From CATOSD01 sp965226695 (GTDB taxonomy: Bacteria > Chloroflexota > Dehalococcoidia > Lucifugimonadales > CATOSD01), in contig OZ245405.1 of assembly GCA_965226695.1 (NCBI GenBank), forward strand, positions 1,798,001 through 1,862,000: a stretch of 64,000 bases of DNA. The letters run 5' to 3'. Below, piece by piece: positions 7,612 to 15,393 of the stretch (its first letter is position 1; the number at the start of each line of letters is the position of its first letter). The position numbers and the translations under genes were made by a program. A model generated the notes under the pieces. That model saw only the letters and a list, made by a program, of their open reading frames with translations. It ran no database searches and was not told where the DNA came from.

Positions 7612-7869
7612 ATGGAGAGAACGTATTGGGCTGTCTTGCACAAAGGTCGATTGGAGTGGATGGGAACGCAGCCAGAGATAGACCCTGACAGGCAGGTAGA
7701 AGTAAAGGTCGTCATCTCGGATGAACAGGCGTACGCCCCGAGGTACAACGAGGAGGCTGTGAACGCGCTACGCGAGATTGCGATAAGCGGGGGAGTGCAG
7801 AGCATAAAGGACCCTGTCGCCTGGCAGCGCGAGGTTCGGAAAGACCGCCCGCTGCCGGGGCGTGACTAG
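7612..7869 (+). CDS. Putative antitoxin partner of a PIN-domain toxin
   Basis: An 85-residue protein ending in DPVAWQREVRKDRPLPGRD, a C-terminal tail seen in many small antitoxins paired with PIN toxins; this tail usually neutralises the nuclease. The N-terminal half (MERTYWAVLHKGRLEW) is not an obvious AbrB, RHH or Phd DNA-binding domain. GGGAGG precedes the ATG at 7612. It ends 3 nt before the PIN gene, so the two are co-transcribed and probably translationally coupled. The antitoxin role is inferred from the pairing. Confidence 0.7.
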   Translation: MERTYWAVLHKGRLEWMGTQPEIDPDRQVEVKVVISDEQAYAPRYNEEAVNALREIAISGGVQSIKDPVAWQREVRKDRPLPGRD

Positions 7870-7872
7870 TCG

Positions 7873-8238
7873 ATGCTGCTGGACAGCAACATCGTAATCT
7901 ACGCGGCTGAACCTGAGCACGTGAGTTTGCGCCAGTTCATCAATACTCAGCCGTCTTTCGTCTCGGTCGTCTCTTACGTTGAGGTTCTCGGCCATCTTAG
8001 TTTGACGGAACATGAGAAGCGTTTCTTCGAGGATTTCTTCCGGTCGGCAACGACATTGGACGTTTCGTCGCAAATCGCGGACCAGGCAGTTGAACTCCGC
8101 CAGCAACGCCGCATGAGTTTGGGCGACGCCATCATAGCCGCAACCGCCTTGGTCCACGACCTGCCTTTGGCAACGCGCAACGTGCGAGACTTCCGCTGGA
8201 TTAGCGACCTGAGAATCGTCAACCCCTTGGCAACGTGA
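7873..8238 (+). CDS. PIN-domain ribonuclease toxin (VapC-like)
   Basis: A 121-residue single PIN domain. The acidic residues that bind Mg2+ are visible: Asp4 in MLLDSNIVIYA, the Glu in SYVEVLGHL, the Asp in SLGDAIIAATALV, and the final Asp in ATRNVRDF. VapC-type toxins cleave tRNA or rRNA when the antitoxin is lost. The gene follows the antitoxin-like gene by 3 nt, the usual antitoxin-first order. The specific RNA target is unknown. Confidence 0.85.
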   Translation: MLLDSNIVIYAAEPEHVSLRQFINTQPSFVSVVSYVEVLGHLSLTEHEKRFFEDFFRSATTLDVSSQIADQAVELRQQRRMSLGDAIIAATALVHDLPLATRNVRDFRWISDLRIVNPLAT

Positions 8239-8271
8239 ATTGATCTCCAGCAGCAAGGAAGGAAGGACGCC

Positions 8272-9327
8272 ATGACCACGAACGGCCACACAACCCACGT
8301 ATACGTCGGGCTTGCGGGCGAGGGCGACAACATCGCCGAGGGAGGGCTGTATCGCATGGCCCTGGGAGGAGAGTGGCAGCCCTCCGAAAAGGGTCTGCCA
8401 TCTCAACCACAGGTCAGGGCGCTGCTCGTGCATCCGGACAGGCCGTCCGTCTTGTACGCCGGCACGCAGCGGGGCGTGTACCGCAGCGATGACAGGGGCG
8501 AGCACTGGGAGGCGCTGGAGGCGCCGCGCGACGGGCAGGACGTCTGGTCGCTCGCGTTTCACCCCTCCGACCCGGACGTGATTTTCGCCGGTTACGAGCC
8601 TTGTTCGATCTACCGCACCCAGGACGGCGGCGAGACTTGGCGGCAGATGGACACGGAGCGCGTCCACTACCCCAACGTCACGACGTACATGCAGCCGCTC
8701 GCCAAGCGCGTTATCGGCATCGCCGCGGACCCGTCCGACCCGTCGGACGTGTACGGCGCAGTGGAGGTGGGCGGGCTGCTCGCCAGCAGGGACGGGGGCG
8801 ATAGCTGGGACTCGATTACGGATGGCCTGTACGTCCGCAACAACACGGTGGACCTGCATGGTGTCCAGGTCAGCGCGGCGGCGCCCGGCGTGGTCTACAT
8901 CATCACGCAGGTGGCCATGTTCCGCAGCCGCGACCGCGGCGGACGCTGGGAACACGTTAGATTCGGTGAAATGTTTCCGGGCGGCTCGTACTGCCGGGGG
9001 CTGATAGTCGCTCCCGACGACCCCCGCACTATGTATCTCGCCGCCGGCGCGGGTGGAGGAGGGGCGCCGCAGGGCACACAGGAGGCAGGGGCGCTGTTCC
9101 GCAGTCGTGACGTGGGCGAGACGTGGGAGCGGATCGACATAGGCGGTACGCCGCCGAGCCGCATGTTCCAGATCTCCATCGACCGGGCCGCGCCCTCCAA
9201 CGTGTTCTGTAGCGCCGGATACGGACAGTTTTACGCAAGCGCCGACGGAGGCGAGACATGGATGGGCAGCGAGATCCCCGTCGAGATGTCCCGCAGCCGG
9301 CACGTATACCCGATGGTGAGCGGCTAA
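8272..9327 (+). CDS. BNR/Asp-box repeat beta-propeller protein
   Basis: A 351-residue protein built of Asp-box repeats (SDDRGEHWEAL, TQDGGETWRQM, SRDGGDSWDSI, SRDRGGRWEHV, SRDVGETWERI, SADGGETWMGS), which mark the turns of a sialidase/VPS10-like beta-propeller. There is no signal peptide and no sialidase RIP motif or catalytic triad that I can see, so glycosidase activity should not be assumed. AAGGAAGGA precedes the ATG. It lies between the toxin-antitoxin pair and an LLM monooxygenase and is a short relative of the 1057-residue protein at 43-46 kb. Function unknown. Confidence 0.8.
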   Translation: MTTNGHTTHVYVGLAGEGDNIAEGGLYRMALGGEWQPSEKGLPSQPQVRALLVHPDRPSVLYAGTQRGVYRSDDRGEHWEALEAPRDGQDVWSLAFHPSDPDVIFAGYEPCSIYRTQDGGETWRQMDTERVHYPNVTTYMQPLAKRVIGIAADPSDPSDVYGAVEVGGLLASRDGGDSWDSITDGLYVRNNTVDLHGVQVSAAAPGVVYIITQVAMFRSRDRGGRWEHVRFGEMFPGGSYCRGLIVAPDDPRTMYLAAGAGGGGAPQGTQEAGALFRSRDVGETWERIDIGGTPPSRMFQISIDRAAPSNVFCSAGYGQFYASADGGETWMGSEIPVEMSRSRHVYPMVSG

Positions 9328-9355
9328 CGCCGCGCGTAGCATAGGGAAGAAGGCC

Positions 9356-10285
9356 ATGAAATTCGGTTTCAACCTGCCCGGCACGCTCGACGGAAACGCG
9401 CTGCTTGGTTTCGCAAAGCGCGCCGACGAGCTGGGCTTCGAGTCCATCTGGTCGGGCGACCACGTCGTCCTGCCCACCGCAGGCACGAACCAGTACCCGT
9501 ACACCATTGACGGCTCCTTCCAGCGGCCGGCTGACGCGCCCTACCACGAGATGATGACCGTGCTGTCGTTCGTCGCGGGGGCGACTGAGCGCGTGCGAAT
9601 CGGCTCGACCGTCATCATCCTGCCGTACCGCGACCCCGTAGTACAGGCCAAGATGTTCTCGTCCCTCGACGTGCTCACCAACGGCAGGGTCATTTGCGGC
9701 GTGGGTGTGGGCTGGCTGGAGAAGGAGTTCGACACGCTGCGGGTGCCCTACGCCGACCGGGGGCCGATGAGCGACGAATGCCTGGAGGTGATGAGGTGCC
9801 TGTGGACTGAAGACGAACCGGAGTACCACGGCCGTTTCTTCGACTTCGATGGCGTCCAGATGTACCCGAAGCCGGTCCAGAAGCCGCACATACCGATCTG
9901 GGTCGGCGGGCACACCGGCCGGGCGCTGCGCCGCACCGCGAAGTACGGTGACGCCTGGCACCCCACGCGGCAGACGCCGGACTACGTGGCGGCGATGCTC
10001 CCCCGGCTGGCGAACTACGCCGAGCAGGCGGGGCGCGACATGGCGGACATCACCATCTCGCTCAAGCGCAGCCTCTTCTTCACGGACCTCGGGCTGGCGG
10101 AGAGCGGCAGCGTGCGCACGGGCGGCGCGCTCATCGCGTCCACGCGGGAGATCATCGACGATGCGCTGCGTTGCCGCGAAATCGGCATCGACCAGCTCAC
10201 TTTCGACTTCCGCACGCCGGACCCTGCCGACTGCATCCGCACCATCGAGCACTTCGCCGAGAGGGTGGTGCCCGCCCTGGAGTAG
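9356..10285 (+). CDS. LLM-class F420/flavin-dependent oxidoreductase
   Basis: A 309-residue luciferase-superfamily TIM barrel. MKFGFNLPGTLDGNALLGFA at the start, SIWSGDHVVLP, VRIGSTVIILPYRDPVVQAK and GRVICGVGVGWLEKEF followed by PIWVGGHTGRALRRTAKYGD are typical of the F420-dependent subgroup often annotated as TIGR03619-type. F420 use is known for many members, not shown here. It starts 28 nt after the BNR gene and may be co-transcribed with it. Substrate unknown. Confidence 0.87.
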   Translation: MKFGFNLPGTLDGNALLGFAKRADELGFESIWSGDHVVLPTAGTNQYPYTIDGSFQRPADAPYHEMMTVLSFVAGATERVRIGSTVIILPYRDPVVQAKMFSSLDVLTNGRVICGVGVGWLEKEFDTLRVPYADRGPMSDECLEVMRCLWTEDEPEYHGRFFDFDGVQMYPKPVQKPHIPIWVGGHTGRALRRTAKYGDAWHPTRQTPDYVAAMLPRLANYAEQAGRDMADITISLKRSLFFTDLGLAESGSVRTGGALIASTREIIDDALRCREIGIDQLTFDFRTPDPADCIRTIEHFAERVVPALE

Positions 10286-10291
10286 GGCGGG

Positions 10292-10525
10292 CTATCCGGC
10301 CTCGCGCACGACTACCCTGAACCGCCGCAGGATACACGCGCTGGACAGCTCCTCGAAGCTCACCACCTCCAGGGTCTCGCGCCCCGGCTCCACGGCAACG
10401 CGCTCACCAACGGTCGGCACCGCCTCCGGGTCCGTCTGCCTGTACACCCGCCCGACCGGCTCGCCGGTAGCCGAGTAGAGGAACCATGCCGCGGCGGGGG
10501 ACACGGAGCGTCGTAGTTCAGCCAA
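10292..10525 (-). CDS. Hypothetical 77-residue protein
   Basis: A small acidic-to-neutral protein (LRRSVSPAAAWFLYSATGEP at the start, VSFEELSSACILRRFRVVV near the end) without a family I recognise. The start is TTG 10525 with GGAGG placed 7 nt upstream, which makes real translation likely. It is convergent with the LLM gene (6-nt gap) and divergent from the phosphofructokinase gene. No signal peptide or membrane segment is evident. Confidence 0.55.
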   Translation of the reverse strand: MAELRRSVSPAAAWFLYSATGEPVGRVYRQTDPEAVPTVGERVAVEPGRETLEVVSFEELSSACILRRFRVVVREAG

Positions 10526-10628
10526 GAAACATCCTCCGAATCATTTCGTCTATCATAGCCGCCTTTGGGCAAGTGGCAAGTGGCGCGTGGGCCGCCTCGG
10601 TCAGCGTCCGCCTCTACGGAGTCGAGTC

Positions 10629-11819
10629 TTGAGAAACGCCGTCTCCACCACGAACGCCGTGGCCCTGCAGTCCGGCGGATGCACGCCGGTGCTGAACCGC
10701 AGCCTGTGGGGCGTGGTGCGCTCGGCGAGGGACAGCGGCGCGTTCGGCGAGGTGTACGGCGCGCGGCGCGGCATAGAGGGCCTCATCGCGGGAGACCTCG
10801 CCCCTCTGTCCGGCGTCTCGGACGGGCACTGGGAGCGCGTGGCAGGCACTCCAGGGGCGGCGCTCGGCTCGACGAGGCGCAAGCTGCGGAACGACGATCT
10901 GCCCAGCGTGCTGGAGACGCTGGCCGCCCGGCGCGTGACGACGTGCTTCATCATCGGCGGTAACGACTCGGCAGACACGGGCCACACTCTTGGTCTCGCG
11001 GCGCGGGCTTCGGGCTACGACCTTCGCGTCATGAACGTGCCCAAGACCATCGACAACGACCTTGTCCTGACCGACCACACGCCGGGGTACGGCAGCGCGG
11101 CGCGGTTCGTGGCGCTGGCGACGATGGGCGCGGGCCGCGACGCGGAGTCGATGGGCACAGCGGCGCCGGTGACTGTGATCGAGGTGATGGGCAGGGACGC
11201 GGGCTGGCTTGCGGCGGCATCGGTGCTGGGCAAGCGCGAGGAGCGTGACGCTCCCCACGTGGTTTGCGTGCCGGAAGCGCCAGTGGACGAGGACGGGTTC
11301 GTAAAGGCGATTGAGCAGGCTCACCGCCGATTCGGCTTTGCCGTGGCCGTGGTGTCGGACAGCGTCCGCGGACCAGACGGCCCTTTGTGCGCGGACGCCG
11401 AGCCCTGGCACGTGGACGACTTCGGCCACGCCTACTACGACAGCCCGGCCCGCCACCTGGCGCGGCTCGTGGCGCGCAGCCTGGGAGTGCGGGCGCGGCA
11501 CGAGGCCCCAGGCACCATCCAGCGCTCGCTCGTCGCTTGTGTGTCGGACGTGGACGCGCGGGAGGCGGAGATGGTGGGCAGAGCCGCCGTGCGCTACGCG
11601 CTGGAGGGCCACTCGGACCAGATAGTCACGCTGCGCCGATCGTCCGGGCCGGGATACGCCGTGGAGACCGGCCTCGCGCCGCTGGCGAAGGTCGCGGGCC
11701 GCGTAAGGCGGCTGCCGCCGGAGATGTTCCACGTCGACTCGGGGTTGGACGTGGAGCGGTTCGCGAGCTACGCGCTGCCGCTCATAGGCGGCCCGCTGCC
11801 GGAGTTCGGGCGGCTGTAG
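10629..11819 (+). CDS. 6-phosphofructokinase, pyrophosphate-dependent type
   Basis: Phosphorylates fructose-6-phosphate in glycolysis. The phosphoryl-donor loop reads IIGGNDSADTGHTLG with Asp where ATP-dependent enzymes have Gly, and the catalytic motif is PKTIDNDL with Lys instead of Gly; both changes mark pyrophosphate-dependent enzymes, so the reaction is probably reversible. Other landmarks are LQSGGCTPVLN and VIEVMGRDAGWLAAASVL. About 396 residues from the TTG at 10629, which has GGAG 8 nt upstream; a GTG at 10587 is in frame but has no ribosome-binding site. It stands alone, with a repeat-rich intergenic region after it. Donor specificity is inferred from two diagnostic residues. Confidence 0.87.
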   Translation: MRNAVSTTNAVALQSGGCTPVLNRSLWGVVRSARDSGAFGEVYGARRGIEGLIAGDLAPLSGVSDGHWERVAGTPGAALGSTRRKLRNDDLPSVLETLAARRVTTCFIIGGNDSADTGHTLGLAARASGYDLRVMNVPKTIDNDLVLTDHTPGYGSAARFVALATMGAGRDAESMGTAAPVTVIEVMGRDAGWLAAASVLGKREERDAPHVVCVPEAPVDEDGFVKAIEQAHRRFGFAVAVVSDSVRGPDGPLCADAEPWHVDDFGHAYYDSPARHLARLVARSLGVRARHEAPGTIQRSLVACVSDVDAREAEMVGRAAVRYALEGHSDQIVTLRRSSGPGYAVETGLAPLAKVAGRVRRLPPEMFHVDSGLDVERFASYALPLIGGPLPEFGRL

Positions 11820-11823
11820 GACT

Positions 11824-11859
11824 ATATGGCCATGCACTATCCTGTATGGCCATGCATTA
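11824..11859. repeat. 16-bp imperfect direct repeat
   Basis: TATGGCCATGCACTATC and TATGGCCATGCATTATC lie 20 bp apart just after the phosphofructokinase stop. Each contains an ATGGCCAT palindrome. No known site is recognised. Confidence 0.6.
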
Positions 11860-11878
11860 TCAAGGAGTCGCCCTCGCG

Positions 11879-11955
11879 TCATTCCGAGCGTAGTCGAGGA
11901 ATCTTGAGCGTTTGCCAACAAGACCCTCAGATTCTTCGACAAGCTCAGAATGACA
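11879..11955. repeat. Imperfect inverted repeat, dispersed small palindrome family
   Basis: Two arms of about 30 bp (11879-11908 and 11926-11955) pair imperfectly around a 17-nt centre. The arms carry TCATTCCGAGCGTAGTCGAG and CTTCGACAAGCTCAGAATGA, a palindrome type found scattered between genes in many Chloroflexota and other environmental genomes. It may fold into a transcript-end hairpin after the phosphofructokinase gene. The core CTGAGC(T/C)TG(T/C)CGAAG is shared with a copy inside the transposase at 51.85 kb. Confidence 0.75.
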
Positions 11956-12011
11956 TTAGATGTAAGCGCTGGTGTGACCAAATCTGGGCTGCTCCGCTCG
12001 CGCTTAATCGC

Positions 12012-12050
12012 TTGACATTCGCTCCTGTGTATAGAACACTAGTGCTATTC
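12012..12050 (+). promoter_or_regulatory. Promoter region with GAAC-N4-GTGC dyad before the radical SAM gene
   Basis: TTGACA (12012-12017) lies 54 nt before the ATG, but no -10 with normal spacing is clear. At 12034-12045 GAACACTAGTGC contains the 8-bp palindrome CACTAGTG and is one base from the GAAC-N4-GTTC form used by LexA in many Gram-positive bacteria. An SOS-type operator is plausible for a DNA-repair gene but is inference. Confidence 0.4.
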
Positions 12051-12071
12051 ACTACACAGACAGGAGCCGAC

Positions 12072-13424
12072 ATGCTGATCAAGCGAACGCCGGACACCCT
12101 CGAAAAGCTGCACGCCCTGGGTGGCATGGCGAGCGACGACATCCTCTCTCGTCCTCAGCCGGGCGAAAGGCAGCATGGGCATTACGCAAGACGCGAGCGC
12201 AGCACCGTGCCTGGCGTGTACAAGGCGAGTATGCCGAACGGCAAGACTATCAGCCTGATGCGTGTGATGCTCACCGACTTCTGCAAGTACGATTGCCACT
12301 ACTGCCCGAACAGCACGTGGGTGCCGAGGAAGCGTCTGGCGTTCAAGCCGGAAGAATTAGCGGGCGCGTTCGACGAGATGCGACGCCGCCACGTGGTGAA
12401 CGGACTGTTCCTCAGTTCCGGAATCTTTGGCAGCGGCTCCAAGACGACTGAGCGGCTGCTCAAGGTCGTCGAGATAATCCGCAAGAAGCAGGGCTTTCGC
12501 GGCTACATCCACATGAAGGTCATGCCGGACACCGAACGGCAGTACGTGGAGGAGGCCTACCGGCTCGGAACTAGGCTCTCCATAAATATCGAGACCCCAA
12601 CGCCCGAAATGCTGGCACGGATCAGTCCAATGAAGGACATGCGGCGCGACATACTGGAGCCTATGAGCTGGGTTGACGACATGATGCGCCGGAACGATCG
12701 CCGAGCCGGCGGTCCTGCCGAGGGAGCCGTGGGCCAGGCCACGCAGATGGTCGTGGGCGCGGCCGACGAGTCGGACTGGGACATCTTCCAGCGCATGGAC
12801 CAACTGTACTCGGACTGGAACTTCAAGCGCGTCTACTACTCGCCCTTCCAGCCTGTACGCCACACGCCGCTCGAGGAGCACCCGGCGACGCCGATGATCC
12901 GGGAGCACCGCCTCTACCAGGTTGACTGGCTAAAGCGTGTCTACGCCTTCGACAACGACGAGCTCAGGCACGCCTACGACGGCAGCGGCTTCCTGCCCCA
13001 CGAAGACGACCCCAAGACGTCGATCGCCCTGGCGAACCTCGACAGGTTTCCGGTCGACGTCAACGAGGCCTCCAGGGAGCGGCTGCTCCGCGTGCCCGGC
13101 GTCGGGCCCAAGTCGGCGGGCCGCATCCTGCGCAACCGCACCCGCCACTCCGTGGACAACTGGCGCGACCTCCAGGCGATGGGAGTGGTGCGCAAGTGGG
13201 CGTGGCCCTTCCTGGCGCTTCCGGGTCACCGGCCGCCGACGGCCAAGCAGTTACGAATGGACCTCTTCGGCGAGCAGGCACGGGAGGAGCGCAGGCAGAG
13301 TTTTGCCGCGCGACCGGCGGTAGCCTCTTCGCCGCGCCCCGGTGCAAACGCCGCACCGTGCGGGCAGGCCGGGTCATGCGCGGGCTGCCCGCTGTACGGC
13401 GCGCCGGGGCATCCGGGTTCGTAG
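12072..13424 (+). CDS. Radical SAM protein, putative DNA modification/repair type, with C-terminal helix-hairpin-helix
   Basis: About 450 residues. The 4Fe-4S/SAM motif is CKYDCHYC (CxxxCxxC) near residue 77, after ISLMRVMLTDF. The C-terminal part has a DNA-binding helix-hairpin-helix (VNEASRERLLRVPGVGPKSA, residues roughly 330-350) and a Cys-rich tail ending APCGQAGSCAGCPLY, possibly a second metal site. This order matches the rSAM family usually linked to a uracil-DNA-glycosylase-fused partner (TIGR03916 with TIGR03915). No such partner is seen on either side here. CAGGAG precedes ATG 12072; the frame is open upstream but the extra part crosses the palindromic repeat. The chemical role in DNA repair is unproven for the family. 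Confidence 0.85.
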   Translation: MLIKRTPDTLEKLHALGGMASDDILSRPQPGERQHGHYARRERSTVPGVYKASMPNGKTISLMRVMLTDFCKYDCHYCPNSTWVPRKRLAFKPEELAGAFDEMRRRHVVNGLFLSSGIFGSGSKTTERLLKVVEIIRKKQGFRGYIHMKVMPDTERQYVEEAYRLGTRLSINIETPTPEMLARISPMKDMRRDILEPMSWVDDMMRRNDRRAGGPAEGAVGQATQMVVGAADESDWDIFQRMDQLYSDWNFKRVYYSPFQPVRHTPLEEHPATPMIREHRLYQVDWLKRVYAFDNDELRHAYDGSGFLPHEDDPKTSIALANLDRFPVDVNEASRERLLRVPGVGPKSAGRILRNRTRHSVDNWRDLQAMGVVRKWAWPFLALPGHRPPTAKQLRMDLFGEQAREERRQSFAARPAVASSPRPGANAAPCGQAGSCAGCPLYGAPGHPGS

Positions 13425-13478
13425 GGGGGTGTGGGTGTGTGGACGATGCTCTGCTGCGATGTACGAGACGGCCGGTAG

Positions 13479-13499
13479 GGGCAGGTTTCAAACCTGCCC
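13479..13499. repeat. 21-bp perfect palindrome, dispersed family
   Basis: GGGCAGGTTT and AAACCTGCCC flank a central C, preceded by CGGTAG. The same structure, with G for A and C for T, recurs at 54781-54801. Here it sits between the convergent ends of the radical SAM gene and the TerB-like gene, where it could act as a bidirectional terminator-like hairpin. Confidence 0.8.
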
Positions 13500-13534
13500 A
13501 GGGGGAGACGGGGCGAAGTGCGGCGCGTCCTACG

Positions 13535-13933
13535 CTAACCCGGCGGCGCCACGATTTCATCCAGCCGCTCCAGCAGCGCGCCGTATTCCCGCACCCACGC
13601 TTCTATGGCGTCGATTGTATCCGATGGCAGCTTCATTCGTCGGGCAAGGTCAACGAGATACCGGCGTTCCTCATCGCTCGTCTCTTCGTCCGCGATAGCC
13701 AGCATCACGGCGTCACGGTAAACGAGCACGCGCGTAGCCCAAGGCAGTTCCGTCAGGTCTTCCGGCACATCGGGCAGGTTGGTGAGGTCGATTCCGAATC
13801 GCGCGGCATGCTGGTCGAGTATCTCCTGCTCCGAGTCGTGAAGGCCGTCCACGTGGGCCAGCTTCGACAGGGTGGCGATGTACAATTCGGGCGCAAAGCC
13901 TTCGATGGGATTGTCGAGAATGTTCATGCTCAC
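13535..13933 (-). CDS. TerB-like protein (tellurite-resistance/acidic helical fold)
   Basis: A 132-residue all-helical protein. The pairs of acidic residues in HVDGLHDSEQEIL and AIADEETSDEERRYL follow the DGxxDxxE pattern of TerB/DUF533-type domains, which bind metal and often associate with membrane complexes in stress or defence loci. GTG 13933 overlaps the stop of the preceding gene; an ATG at 13927 with GGAG 5 nt upstream is equally possible. It is the third gene of a tightly coupled operon with two glycine-zipper membrane proteins. Fold assignment is by motif only and the function is unknown. Confidence 0.7.
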   Translation of the reverse strand: MSMNILDNPIEGFAPELYIATLSKLAHVDGLHDSEQEILDQHAARFGIDLTNLPDVPEDLTELPWATRVLVYRDAVMLAIADEETSDEERRYLVDLARRMKLPSDTIDAIEAWVREYGALLERLDEIVAPPG

Positions 13934-15393
13934 TCCGTCATAAACTCGTCGAGGTCGTCAGTGTTGCGTAGGATAAGTTCTCTTGGCACGCCGACTATCT
14001 CCGCGAATCGGGCGCTGGCGGTTAGCCTCAAGTCCAAGTTGACGTCACTGTCGAATGTGAACGCCGCCAATCGCTCAAGGCTGCCGAAATAGGCGTCCAG
14101 ACGCCGTATGTGCGCCCGATACGCCTCGTCGAGCCGGGTTTGGGCGTTGTGCTCGTAAGCGCGTAGTTGAGCTATGAGCTCTGCCTCTGACTCACCGAGC
14201 GTTTCGGTGATGGCGTTGGCGACAAACTTGCCGGCGACGCTTCCGACAAGCGCACCGACGACTGGTACCGGGATCAACACCTGGCCGGTTGCGGATGCCA
14301 GGCCGACAATAGCGGCGTCCATCGCTACCATTTGCGACATGTCCACGAACTCGTGGCCGCTGATCTCTCCCGCGTGGTATTGGCGCAGCAGGCTGCCAAT
14401 GCCCATTAGTCCGCTGACTACTGCGCCGGCGACGGGGGCTGCAAAGTTCGTGGAGTTGGCGAGCAGATACACGCCGCCGCCCGCGACAGCGCCACCGCCC
14501 GCGCCCTGGATTGCCGGAACGCCGACGTCGCGCCAGTCCTCCAGGGTGAACTCGCCCTTGAAAGGGTTCTTGCCTTCACGGTATTTGACCCAGACGCCCT
14601 GGGCCAACACCACGCCGCCCCCGACGGCGGCGCCGATGGCGGCCGCTTTCCCCAGCCCTGACAGGGATGGGCCGTGTTCAGACCTAGACGCTTCCTTCAA
14701 CTCGTCGTTGGTCCGAGATAGTTCGCTCTCGCGGTCGCGGATTGTGTCGTGAACGCGACCCTGTTGCGCCTCACTATAGGTGGCGTCGCCGGGCCGCAAC
14801 AGGTCGTCTGCGGACCGGCCAGTTTGCTGTTCCAGGGCGTCGACCCTGCCCCTGATTGCGTTCGCACTGTTGTCCGACAGTCCATCTACATGTCCCGTCC
14901 GGCCCAGCAGGCCAAGTTGCTCGTACTGGTCGCGCGGGATGTCGTAGATGCCTTCGCCGCCCGCGAAACCCGGATACTTGGTGGCGTGTTCGGAGACGCC
15001 GCCGAGGGAGTTTTGCAACCCGTTGTAGTACTTGGCCTGAACGCCCACGCCGTCACGCACGTAGTCGACGGGAGCGATTCGGCTCACTCCCTCGAAGGTG
15101 CTGGCGGGGGCGTTGCCCGAGAGGATGTCCCTGGCGCGGCTGATTGCAACGTTGACTTGCTCCGCAATCTCGCCGTGCTTGGTGGTGGCGCTGCCCAGGA
15201 TGTTTTCCGGCGTGCCCACAAAGGCGCGGACGGCCTGCATCTCGCGGCTGGCCGCCAGGAACGCCCTGTCCTGGGACGCCAAGGAGCTGGCAAGTTCGGT
15301 GGCGCGGCCTGCGGCATCGAGGCTTGCCCACGCCGCGGCGACTTGGGCGGCGACGTGCGGGGGCTGCGGGCGTAGGCTCTCCTCGCGATTCAT
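13930..15393 (-). CDS. Glycine-zipper membrane protein with possible nuclease-like N-terminal domain
   Basis: A 487-residue protein I cannot name. Residues 1-100 are helical; around 73-95 HGEIAEQVNVAISRARDI precedes APVDYVRDGVGVQAKYYNG (108-125), where Asp110/Asp114 and Gln119-x-Lys121 resemble the D...(E/Q)xK core of the restriction-endonuclease-like fold. Residues about 247-400 hold four or five Gly/Ala-rich hydrophobic segments (AAAIGAAVGGGVVLAQ, AGGGAVAGGGVYLLA, AGAVVSGLMGIGSLL, VVGALVGSVAGKFV), suggesting membrane insertion. Residues 405-487 are helical. It overlaps its upstream gene by 4 nt (ATGA) and its downstream TerB-like gene by 4 nt. The nuclease idea is a weak motif inference; membrane association is stronger. 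Confidence 0.65.
   Translation of the reverse strand: MNREESLRPQPPHVAAQVAAAWASLDAAGRATELASSLASQDRAFLAASREMQAVRAFVGTPENILGSATTKHGEIAEQVNVAISRARDILSGNAPASTFEGVSRIAPVDYVRDGVGVQAKYYNGLQNSLGGVSEHATKYPGFAGGEGIYDIPRDQYEQLGLLGRTGHVDGLSDNSANAIRGRVDALEQQTGRSADDLLRPGDATYSEAQQGRVHDTIRDRESELSRTNDELKEASRSEHGPSLSGLGKAAAIGAAVGGGVVLAQGVWVKYREGKNPFKGEFTLEDWRDVGVPAIQGAGGGAVAGGGVYLLANSTNFAAPVAGAVVSGLMGIGSLLRQYHAGEISGHEFVDMSQMVAMDAAIVGLASATGQVLIPVPVVGALVGSVAGKFVANAITETLGESEAELIAQLRAYEHNAQTRLDEAYRAHIRRLDAYFGSLERLAAFTFDSDVNLDLRLTASARFAEIVGVPRELILRNTDDLDEFMTE

Noticed and set aside
6141..9507. Two long minus-strand open frames opposite the LLM, toxin-antitoxin and BNR genes
   Set aside because: Typical antisense open frames of high-GC DNA; no domain, and the plus-strand genes carry clear motifs.
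10614..11981. Minus-strand open frame opposite phosphofructokinase
   Set aside because: Antisense to a well-supported gene; its start consists of the palindromic repeat translated.
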